A DNA stretch of 15,611 nt from NCBI GenBank assembly GCA_900553955.1, contig USFO01000031.1, forward strand, positions 1-15,611. The letters run 5' to 3'. Within the stretch, counting starts at the first letter, position 1. Every line of letters starts with the position of its first letter. This stretch comes from an uncultured Oscillospiraceae bacterium. GTDB taxonomy: Bacteria > Bacillota > Clostridia > Oscillospirales > Ruminococcaceae. Made by a program: the position numbers and the translations under genes. The notes below the pieces were generated by a model, which ran no database searches, was not told the origin of the DNA, and saw only the letters and a program-made list of their open reading frames with translations. Positions 7,227 through 14,300 of this stretch are shown here, piece by piece.

Positions 7227-8111
7227 ATGAAAAAATACTCATTTTACATAGCCGGCGGGGATATGCGCTTCGTATATTTGGCGAATTCTCTCGCGGCTGA
7301 GGGATATACCGTGACGGCCTTTGCTCTTTCCGGCGCAGAGGGGCTTTCCGGCGACGTGATAGTGAGCGGTGATTCATCGGAAGCTGCTTTTTCCGATGTG
7401 ACGATGCTGCCGCTGCCCTGCGGAAACAAGGCCGGGAACCTTAATGCGCCCTTTGACGGTTGCGAAACGCCGCTTTTGCAGCTTGCTTCTCAGCTTGAGC
7501 ACGGCAGCGTGCTTATGGGCGGAATGATTCCGCCGGAAGTAAAAAACGCCGTGCTCAAACGCGGCGTTTCGGTTTATGATTACTTTGACAGGGAAGAATT
7601 TGCGGTGCGAAACGCCTCTCTTACCGCCGAAGCGGCGGTGGCGCTTGCGCTTGAAGCCGTGAACGAATCCATAAGCAAAATGCCCGTGCTTATTTTGGGT
7701 CACGGCAGAATAGGAAGGCTATTAGGCGGCATGCTCAAGGCGCTTGACGCCGATGTGACCATTGCCGCACGGCGGTATTCCGACCTTGCGTGGATACGCT
7801 CCGAGGGGAACAGACCCATAGAATTTTCCCGACTTGACGGCGAAATAGGCAGGTTCAAGGTGATTTTGAGCACCGTTCCCGCACCGGTGCTCAGCAAAGA
7901 GCGGCTCGTACTCGTCGACAAAAATGCCGTGCTCATTGACCTTGCTTCCATGCCCGGAAGCATTGATTTTGCCGCAGCGGAAAGCATGGGAATCCGTGCA
8001 GAGCGGGCGCTTGGGCTGCCCGGAAAGTTCGCGCCCAAAACTGCGGGCGAGATAGTCAAGGAAACCGTGCTCAACATTTTAAGCGAAAGGGAGGAAGATG
8101 ATTGTGGCTGA
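7227..8111 (+). CDS. dpaA: dipicolinate synthase subunit A
   Basis: The 294-residue product fits DpaA (SpoVFA), usually about 300 residues. With DpaB it converts dihydrodipicolinate to dipicolinic acid in the mother cell; the acid is loaded into the spore core. Visible features are the N-terminal AGGDMRF (9-15), YFDREEFAVRNASLTAE (119-135), a dinucleotide-binding fold starting VLILGHGRIGRLLGG (154-168) and the C-terminal ALGLPGKFAPKTAGE (261-275). ATG 7227 was chosen over the in-frame TTG at 7212 because GGAGG (7214-7218) lies 8 bases upstream. The stop overlaps the start of dpaB. Confidence 0.95.
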   Translation: MKKYSFYIAGGDMRFVYLANSLAAEGYTVTAFALSGAEGLSGDVIVSGDSSEAAFSDVTMLPLPCGNKAGNLNAPFDGCETPLLQLASQLEHGSVLMGGMIPPEVKNAVLKRGVSVYDYFDREEFAVRNASLTAEAAVALALEAVNESISKMPVLILGHGRIGRLLGGMLKALDADVTIAARRYSDLAWIRSEGNRPIEFSRLDGEIGRFKVILSTVPAPVLSKERLVLVDKNAVLIDLASMPGSIDFAAAESMGIRAERALGLPGKFAPKTAGEIVKETVLNILSEREEDDCG

Positions 8112-8679
8112 TAAAATAAGGCTTGGCTTTGCCATGTGCGGGTCGTTTTGTACCTTTAAGCTCGTGCTGGAGGAGCTTGAGCGCCTTGCGAAGGACTACG
8201 ACATAACGCCGATTATGTCACAGGGCGCGGCGTTTACCGATACCCGCTTTGGCAAGGCGGAGGACTTCCGCCGCCGCGTCGCCGAAATCTGCGGCAGGGA
8301 GCCAATCACCACCATCGCGGACGCGGAGCCAATAGGTCCGCGTGCACTGCTCGATGTGCTCGTCATTGAGCCCTGCACCGGCAACACCCTCGGCAAGCTG
8401 GCAAACGGCATAACCGATACGCCGGTGACCATGGCGGCGAAGGCGCATCTGCGCAATGGGCAGCCATTGGTGCTCGCAGTGTCCACAAACGACGCCCTCG
8501 GCGCCTCCGCCCGGAACATAGGCACGCTTATGAATGCAAAGAATATTTTCTTTGTGCCGATGCGGCAGGACTCGCCCCGGGGCAAGCCCGCCTCGTTGGT
8601 CGCGGACTTTTCCGAAACCGCAGCGGCAATAAAGTCCGCGCTGGAAGGCAGGCAGACGCAGCCGCTGCTCCTCCAATAG
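8098..8679 (+). CDS. dpaB: dipicolinate synthase subunit B (flavoprotein)
   Basis: This 193-residue protein fits DpaB (SpoVFB), the flavin-fold subunit of dipicolinate synthase. Motifs include GFAMCGSFCTF (10-20), PCTGNTLGKLANGITDTPV (91-109), MAAKAHLRNGQPLVLAVSTNDALG (110-133) and KNIFFVPMRQDSP (145-157). It overlaps dpaA by 14 bases from ATG 8098. GGAGG (8090-8094) is only 3 bases from that ATG but 9 from the in-frame GTG at 8104, so GTG 8104 may be the true start, giving 191 residues and an 8-base overlap. The tight overlap fits coupled synthesis of the two subunits. Confidence 0.94.
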   Translation: MIVADKIRLGFAMCGSFCTFKLVLEELERLAKDYDITPIMSQGAAFTDTRFGKAEDFRRRVAEICGREPITTIADAEPIGPRALLDVLVIEPCTGNTLGKLANGITDTPVTMAAKAHLRNGQPLVLAVSTNDALGASARNIGTLMNAKNIFFVPMRQDSPRGKPASLVADFSETAAAIKSALEGRQTQPLLLQ

Positions 8680-8680
8680 A

Positions 8681-8728
8681 GCGCATAAATTTGTGCCCTC
8701 CGCAAATAATCCCTTTGCCCGTATGAGC
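8681..8728 (+). repeat. duplicated hairpin element, copy A
   Basis: This copy begins just after the dpaB stop. It matches copy B (8824-8872) at most positions: shared blocks are GCATAAA, TCCGC, AATAATCC, TGCCCG, ATG and GCA in the same order and spacing. GCGCA and TGTGC near its start can pair around TAAATT. Differences from copy B partly keep this small stem, which suggests that the fold matters. Confidence 0.6.
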
Positions 8729-8734
8729 ATATAA

Positions 8735-8779
8735 CAGAGTGTTTTGCCCGTCCGCTTTGAGGACAGACAAAACACTCTG
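8735..8779 (+). terminator. 12-bp perfect palindrome after dpaB
   Basis: CAGAGTGTTTTG (8735-8746) and CAAAACACTCTG (8768-8779) form a perfect 12-bp stem. Inside it GTCC (8750-8753) pairs with GGAC (8761-8764). No T run follows, so it is not a standard intrinsic terminator. It may instead protect the 3' end of dpaAB mRNA or be the core of the repeat pair that flanks it. Confidence 0.45.
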
Positions 8780-8823
8780 GGAGCTGCCACCGTGCACAAA
8801 ACCGTTGCCGTTTGTCTGAAAAA

Positions 8824-8872
8824 CCGCATAAAGCTGCGTTTTTCCGCCAATAATCCTTCTGCCCGCATGGGC
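8824..8872 (+). repeat. duplicated hairpin element, copy B
   Basis: This is the second copy of the element at 8681-8728. CGCA and TGCG pair around TAAAGC and are followed by TTTTT, so the first half looks terminator-like. Its last part forms the left arm of the hairpin at 8852-8882 that covers the next ribosome binding site. Confidence 0.6.
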
Positions 8873-8882
8873 AGAAAGGATT
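8852..8882 (+). promoter_or_regulatory. hairpin covering the ribosome binding site of the glucosaminidase gene
   Basis: AATCCTT plus CTGCCC (8852-8864) pairs with GGGCAG, a bulged A, and AAGGATT (8869-8882) around the loop GCAT, giving 13 pairs. The right arm contains AAGGA (8876-8880), the only good ribosome binding site for the TTG start at 8889. GATTTTTT follows, so the same structure could also act as an intrinsic terminator. Confidence 0.6.
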
Positions 8883-8888
8883 GATTTT

Positions 8889-9581
8889 TTGAAAAAACTG
8901 GTTTCGGCTTTTTTATTTTTGATTACAATTTCATTTTCGGCGGCGGATGGCTTTGCCATGACCGCAAAGGAAGCCGCCGCCCTTGATTTGACAGAGTCAT
9001 GTGGCTTTTCTGCGGAGGAGCTCTCCGCGGGGCTGCGCGGTGAGCTTGTCCCGCTGGCGGCGGATTTCGTCGCGGCGGAGGCGGAATACGGCGTAAACGC
9101 CGTATTCCTTGCGGCGCTTGCCGCCCACGAATCCGGCTGGGGCAGGCACTGCTTTCTGCCGGAAAATATCTTCGGATGGGGCGGAAAAAGCTTCGCTTCA
9201 AAGAGCGAGTGTATCGCCTTCGTTGCTTCGCGGCTTGCAGAAAAATATCTTGATGAAAACGGCCGCTGCTTCCACGGTAGAACCCTTTCCGGCGTGAACC
9301 GTTCGTATAATGGCAGCGACGAGTGGACAAGCGCCATCGCCGGAATAATGGCTAAGATAAGCCAAAAGGCAGAGAAAGCCGCAGCAGTGCTTCCGGCGGA
9401 AGCACCCTTCGCCGAGGCAGCTTTTTGCTTTGAGAATGAAGAAAATTTTACAGAAAAAAGCTGCTCCGCAGAGCCTGCGCAGCAGCTTTATGAGGAGATT
9501 ACAGAGGACGAAAATCCGTGGAAATGTTCTTCCGGCAGCAGTCCGGCGAGTACTGCCAGCGGTCAATATGACCTTCCGTGA
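8889..9581 (+). CDS. secreted glucosaminidase-domain protein (putative peptidoglycan hydrolase)
   Basis: The 230-residue product starts at TTG 8889, with AAGGA 8 bases upstream. Residues 1-23 are a signal peptide (basic start, hydrophobic core, cleavage near GFA). Residues about 50-155 resemble the glucosaminidase family that cuts N-acetylglucosaminyl bonds in peptidoglycan: AEYGVNAVFLAALAAHESGWG (65-85) with the probable catalytic glutamate E81, PENIFGWGGK (91-100), and the tail helices to about 160. Residues 160-230 are acidic, low in conservation signs and Cys-containing, and their last 27 lie antisense to the converging S1 gene. It follows dpaB by 209 bases with structured RNA between. 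A spore or cell-wall role is plausible but unproven. No wall-binding repeats are visible. Confidence 0.82.
   Translation: MKKLVSAFLFLITISFSAADGFAMTAKEAAALDLTESCGFSAEELSAGLRGELVPLAADFVAAEAEYGVNAVFLAALAAHESGWGRHCFLPENIFGWGGKSFASKSECIAFVASRLAEKYLDENGRCFHGRTLSGVNRSYNGSDEWTSAIAGIMAKISQKAEKAAAVLPAEAPFAEAAFCFENEENFTEKSCSAEPAQQLYEEITEDENPWKCSSGSSPASTASGQYDLP
9083..9108 (+). repeat. perfect 26-base palindrome inside the glucosaminidase gene
   Basis: GGAATACGGCGT (9083-9094), AA, ACGCCGTATTCC (9097-9108) is a perfect inverted repeat with 12-bp arms. It encodes EYGVNAVF, just before the catalytic region. As RNA it would form a very stable 11-bp hairpin with a UAAA loop. Confidence 0.8.
9452..9489 (-). 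terminator. intrinsic terminator of the S1 gene
   Basis: On the minus strand AAAGCTGCT and AGCAGCTTT (9489-9481 and 9465-9457) form a 9-bp stem, extended by GCAG/CTGC inside, and the stem runs straight into TTTTTT (to 9454). It starts 10 bases after the S1 stop codon. It lies wholly inside the C-terminal coding part of the converging glucosaminidase gene. On the plus strand there is no T run after it. Confidence 0.8.
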
Positions 9582-10431
9582 TGTAATAGCACAGCGGCGA
9601 CGGCGCTGCTTCGCCGTCAAATGCGTCAACAATAATAAGCTTTATCTTCATTTTTTCGGGGATAAGGCTTTTTACATATACCGACGCCTGCTGCCCGGCG
9701 CGGAGCATGGGGCATGGCTCCGCAAGCCCCGCAAGGTTCGGCGTAAGCTCCACGAAAACGCCGTAATCCTCGACGGAGCGGATAACTCCGCTTACTGTTT
9801 CGCCGGGAGAAAACGCTGCGGCGTTTTCCTCCCAAGTGCCGAGCAGCTCCTTGTGGGAAAGGCAGATCCGCCCGGCTTCGTCCCGCCCGGAAACCACGGC
9901 GAAAATCCGCTGTCCGCCGCGAAAGCGGTCGGATGGGTGCCCGATTCGCGAAACGCTGATGCCGTCGATGGGCAGCAGGGAAGATATTCCGCAGCCGATG
10001 TCCGCAAAGCAGCCAAAATTCTCCATGTGGGTCACAACAGCGGGAATCACGTCGCCGGGGACGAGCCTATCGAGGTAATTTTCCACGCATTCCTGCTGCA
10101 CCGCCCGCCGGGAGCAGATGGCGGCGGGTCTTCCGTCACCGCCGGTTTCAAAGCCGATTATGCGAAAGCAAACCGGCTTGTTCACCCGGGAAATTATGGC
10201 TATATCGCGGGCTTTGCCGCTTTCTATGCCAAGTGCGCCCTCCACCCGCGGAATCACCGCTTTCGTTCCGTTAAGGTCGAGCAAAAGGTCGTGGGCAGCG
10301 CTGCAAACAAGCGCACGGGATTCAAGAATCACGCCGTTTCGGTACGCCTCCTGAAGCGATGAAATATTCTGCAAAGCGGCTTTGTTCGCCGCGGAATTTA
10401 TTATGCCGCCTTCCGGCAAATAGTCCGTCAT
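9499..10431 (-). CDS. S1 RNA-binding domain protein
   Basis: This 310-residue protein has two clear S1 (OB-fold) domains: about 125-195 (PGDVIPAVVTHMENFGCFADI, ending ICLSHKELLGTW) and about 208-270 (PGETVSGVIRSVEDYGVFVEL, followed by NLAGLAEP). The N-terminal third (33-95, LLLDLNGTKAVIPRVEGA) looks like a degenerate third S1 unit. The C-terminus, YYITEGHIDRWQYSPDCC, is a distinct tail. It resembles shortened ribosomal-protein-S1-like proteins of Firmicutes and probably binds RNA or the ribosome. ATG 10431 has GGGAGG with 7 bases spacing. Its 3' end overlaps the converging glucosaminidase gene by 83 bases. It diverges from the TetR gene, which suggests possible shared control. Confidence 0.88.
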   Translation of the reverse strand: MTDYLPEGGIINSAANKAALQNISSLQEAYRNGVILESRALVCSAAHDLLLDLNGTKAVIPRVEGALGIESGKARDIAIISRVNKPVCFRIIGFETGGDGRPAAICSRRAVQQECVENYLDRLVPGDVIPAVVTHMENFGCFADIGCGISSLLPIDGISVSRIGHPSDRFRGGQRIFAVVSGRDEAGRICLSHKELLGTWEENAAAFSPGETVSGVIRSVEDYGVFVELTPNLAGLAEPCPMLRAGQQASVYVKSLIPEKMKIKLIIVDAFDGEAAPSPLCYYITEGHIDRWQYSPDCCRKNISTDFRPL

Positions 10432-10499
10432 TTGATTTCCTCCCTGAAATTTTATGATTATTTATATTCCGCGACGGCGTTATTTATGAATAGTGACGA

Positions 10500-10530
10500 A
10501 ATGCAAAAACTTCGCGAAAACTGTTGCATT
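10500..10530 (+). promoter_or_regulatory. composite palindrome, candidate TetR operator
   Basis: AATGCAA (10500-10506) and TTGCATT (10524-10530) are perfect inverted arms around the 8-bp palindrome TTCGCGAA (10511-10518). The centres coincide within half a base. It covers the -35 box of the tetR promoter and lies 69 bases upstream of the divergent S1 gene start. This suits autoregulation by the TetR protein (inference). Confidence 0.5.
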
Positions 10531-10552
10531 GAGAGATGTAATGTGCTAATAT
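10524..10552 (+). promoter_or_regulatory. promoter of the tetR gene
   Basis: TTGCAT (10524-10529) and TAATAT (10547-10552) are separated by 17 bases, and TGC directly precedes the -10, giving an extended -10 promoter. The -35 forms the right arm of the palindrome at 10500-10530. Confidence 0.55.
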
Positions 10553-10602
10553 TTGAGTGTAATCAATAGTGATGTAAAAAGTATGATGAACAGGATGATG
10601 AT

Positions 10603-11298
10603 ATGTCGATGAAAGGATTACAGCCAAGCGGAATTGCCCGCAGAAATAAGATGATCCACGCCGGAATAATGCTCTTTTTGGAGAAGGGGTACGAGAACAC
10701 CTCCACTTCCGAAATCGCGAAGGCGGCGGGAATGTCCCAAGCATCGTTTTTTGCGGCGTTCCAAAACAAAGAGGCACTTTTGTGCACGCTGGTGCAGGAG
10801 ATGTTCGAGAGTCAGTTCAGGCGCACCGAAGAAATGATGAACGGATGCGCAAATCCGCTGCTGATTTACGCGGTGGAAACCTCAATGCAGATGTACATTG
10901 CGGAAATGTCAGAGCCGTTGCGCGAACTTTATGTGGCGGCGTACACATTGCCCACCACTTCGGAATTTATTTATCACGCCACGGCAAAAAAGCTTGCCTT
11001 TATATTTAGGGAATATATGCCGGACGCGCATGAAAAGGATTTTTATGAGCTTGATATTGCCTCCGGCGGAATAACCCGCGGATTTATGGCTAAAAAATGC
11101 GATATTTATTTTACCATTGAGCAGAAAATCCGCCGCTATCTTACCTGCTGCATGAAAATCTATAATGTTCCGCAGGAAAAGATAGACGAAGCGACTGAAC
11201 AGGCACTTTCCATGAACCTTAGCGAGGCAGCAAAGCAGGCCGTGGAAGCCGTGATAGAAAAAGGCAGACTCGGCTTTGAACAGGCTATGGCGGAGTGA
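10603..11298 (+). CDS. TetR/AcrR family transcriptional regulator
   Basis: The 231-residue product has an N-terminal TetR DNA-binding domain: IARRNKMIHAGIMLFLEKGYENTS (11-34), then the helix-turn-helix EIAKAAGMSQASFFAAFQNKEALL (37-60). The rest is a helical ligand-binding and dimer domain with no recognisable ligand. ATG 10603 has AGGA 7 bases upstream; the ATG at 10609 is an alternative. TetR proteins usually repress their own or a neighbouring gene until a ligand binds. Candidate targets are its own promoter, the divergent S1 gene and the secreted-protein gene 88 bases downstream. Confidence 0.92.
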   Translation: MSMKGLQPSGIARRNKMIHAGIMLFLEKGYENTSTSEIAKAAGMSQASFFAAFQNKEALLCTLVQEMFESQFRRTEEMMNGCANPLLIYAVETSMQMYIAEMSEPLRELYVAAYTLPTTSEFIYHATAKKLAFIFREYMPDAHEKDFYELDIASGGITRGFMAKKCDIYFTIEQKIRRYLTCCMKIYNVPQEKIDEATEQALSMNLSEAAKQAVEAVIEKGRLGFEQAMAE

Positions 11299-11302
11299 AA
11301 AT

Positions 11303-11321
11303 AAAAGGATAAAATCCTTTT
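11303..11321 (+). terminator. short AT-rich hairpin after tetR
   Basis: AAAAGGAT (11303-11310) and ATCCTTTT (11314-11321) pair perfectly around AAA, four bases after the tetR stop. The stem is AT-rich and its T run is part of the arm, so it may be a weak terminator only. Confidence 0.4.
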
Positions 11322-11330
11322 AATATAAAC

Positions 11331-11350
11331 TATAAACGCATATAAACGCA
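11331..11350 (+). repeat. 10-base tandem repeat upstream of the secreted-protein gene
   Basis: TATAAACGCA occurs twice in direct succession, preceded by a partial third copy (TATAAAC, 11324-11330). It lies 37 bases before the large gene's start. TATAAA could act as a -10 box, but no good -35 is visible; a regulator site is also possible. Confidence 0.4.
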
Positions 11351-11386
11351 GTTCCCGAAAATAAAAATTGAAACGGAGATGAGCGC

Positions 11387-14300
11387 ATGAAAAAATTTCT
11401 ATCGGTTCTTTTGGCAGTGATGATGGTAGCTACTGTCTTGCCTGTCAATCTAATGGCGGCGCCCCTTGAATTTACGGAGCACAGCCATTCCGAATCCTAC
11501 GCCGAGACGGAGGAGCGGGCGGCGGTAAAGCCGCGTGCGGGCGAATGGTATGACAGAATTTTCATAAGAATGAACAGCAACGGCTTTCAGGTGCAGCCCT
11601 CGGAATTCAGAGGAATTGTGCATATAGAGCATACTATGGATACAAGCACCGGCGGCACCAGCAAAAAGGACGAATATGCACATAATGTCGGGCAGCAGTA
11701 TCAGTCGGGAAAAGAAGTGATTTTCACCGCAATCCCCGACGCGGGATACCGCTTTGACGGCTGGTATAAGAATGACGCAAACGGCGAGCTTATTCAGACC
11801 GGGGAAACTTGGCGCTTCATCTCCAACGAGGAAAATGCGGCATATACCCATTATGCGAAGTTTTCCAAGGATGAAAGCGTAACCCTGCACCGAATAAGCT
11901 TTATCGGCGACCCGGCGGGGCTTCATGTCAGAAATGTAAGTATGACAAAAACATCGGGGGTAACCTTCCCGAACTCGTATGATTACCTCAACTTTGATGT
12001 TGAACCGGGTTGGGATATGAGCTTTTCCGTTGATATCAGAAGCGGATACATAAAAACCGATGATTTCAAGGTTGTTTGCAACGGCAAAGAGCTTGTTGCA
12101 AGGGACGGCGTTTATACCCTTTCAAATATAAACGAAGGCATGAGCATTGTGGTGTCCGGATTTGCCAAAGTTATGGGGACTACCGTTTCCATAAATAAAA
12201 TCGCCGAAACCATGCAGGATAGGGATAACGTAATTATTTCCGGTATGGTCAAGGACGAAAGAGGCAAAGCCGTAACTACCGGAACCCTTGAGCTTTTGAT
12301 AGACGATAAGCCGAGCCAAGTTCAGCCCACGCTGCAAAGCGACGGCAGCTTCAGGGTAGAGCTTTCCGGTATAATCGGCGGCAGCCACAAGGCGACGGTT
12401 AAGTATTCCGGAGATGAAACGCATGAAAGCTCCCAAGCGGAAGCAAAATTCTTTGTCGAAGGAAAAGAGCATTACATCCATGTGAGCAGCAACGGTTACA
12501 AGCTTGAGGAAAATGTTTTCGCGGGACTTGTTCGTATGCAGTACACGGTAGCGGACGAAAACGGACAGGCTCAACAGATAGTTGAGCACGGCACGGATTT
12601 CGGAAAGCTGCTTCCTGTGGGACAGGGAATACTTCTTACCGCAATTCCCGCGGCGGGCTATAAGTTCGGCGGATGGTACAAGAATAACGAAAACGGCGAT
12701 TTGCTGACGGCTAAAGAAGAATGGAATATAAACGCAAACAGCATTTATGCCGCATACACCCATTACGCCAAGTTCGTAAGGGACGACAGCAAAACCACCT
12801 ACGCGGTGACCTTTGCTGACGGACTTGCGCGTATGAGAATCACCGATTTTAACATCACAAAGACCTCCGGCACGGTTCTGCCGGACTACCTCAGCGCGCC
12901 GAACTATACCGTAGAGGCGGGCTGGAGCGTCAGCTTCGGCATCGAGGAAGCGGAAGGCTACATAAAAACCTCCGACTACAAAGTCCTCTGCAACGGCGTT
13001 GAGCTCACCGCGGTGGACGGCGTTTACACCATTTCTAACATAAATGAGAACAAGGAAATCCGCGTGAACGGCATTGCTGATAAAACAGCGCCGGTTGTCA
13101 CCATAAACGACATTCCCTCTGTTATGTACGGCGAAAAGGTCGTCGTTTCCGGCACTGTCATAGACGTTGACGGCAAGCCCGTCGCCGAAGGCACGGTGCA
13201 GGTTTATGTCGACGACATTGCAGGCTGGCCTGCGGTGTCCCTTGCGGCGGACGGCAGCTTTACCTGCGAAATTTCCGGAGTAGCGGCGGGCGAGCATATT
13301 GCGACTGCAACATATTTCGCAGAAAAGACCTATGTGGACGCTTCTGCGAACAAGAATTTCACCGTTTTGGCGGGTCACACCCACTGCATCTGCGGCGGAA
13401 AGAGCGAAAACCACGCAAGCCACAGTGCGGTAACATATACCGCGTGGGACGGCGGCGAAATCAACTATGAAAATGGCGCGGCGTACCTCTACATTCCCGC
13501 GGATACCACCGTTACCCTCAAAAACGACATCACCATCGGCAAAAACCGGACCCTATATCTCTGCCTTAACGACAAAACAAGCACCCTCGCAAGCAACGGC
13601 TCCGCACATTTCATCATAAACGGCGCAGGCGCACGCCTTGTCATTTGCAGCTGCGGCAGCGAACAGGGTGCCTTTAAGGGCAGAACCGACGGAGCGGGCA
13701 ACGGCGGCTGCATTGAGATTAGAGAAGGCAATCTTGACATTTACGGCGGCAATATCGGCTACGCGAACTGTGAAAACGGCGGCGTTGCTTATCTGAAGAG
13801 TAAGCAGAGCAAAATGAACATCTACGGCGGCAGCCTTTGCGAAAATACAGTGAAAAACGGCGGTGCCGTGTATATAAACAGCGACAACATTAGACAAGAT
13901 TATATCGGAACGGTTATGATGTACGGCGGCGTTATCGAAAACAATAACGCTGAGGAAAACGGCGGCGCAGTATATGTGGCGGGCGATGAATACGAAGGCA
14001 CCGGATTCAATTTGACCGACGGTATTATAAGAAAGAATTCCGCAACAGGAAACGGCGGCGCAATTTTCCTCTATATAGGAAGAGGGCTTTCCGTAAGCGG
14101 AGGCACAATTTCCGAAAATACTGCGGAAAACGGCGGCGGAATTTATTCCGCTAAAAAAACCACCGCAGGAAGACCGAGTATGTCAAAAATATCCGGCGGC
14201 GTAATTTCCAAGAACCATGCAAACGAGCTTGGCGGCGGAATTTACTTCAACGGGGCTCGCATAAATAAGTTATCCGGCTGTGAAATAAGCGAAAATACCG

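Noticed and set aside
9430..10362. 310-codon open frame on the plus strand
   Set aside because: It lies opposite the S1 gene, which has two clear S1 domains, a ribosome binding site and a terminator.
12122..13423. 433-codon open frame on the minus strand
   Set aside because: It is antisense to the secreted-protein gene, which has a signal peptide, a ribosome binding site and two matching repeat units. The minus frame has no recognisable domain.
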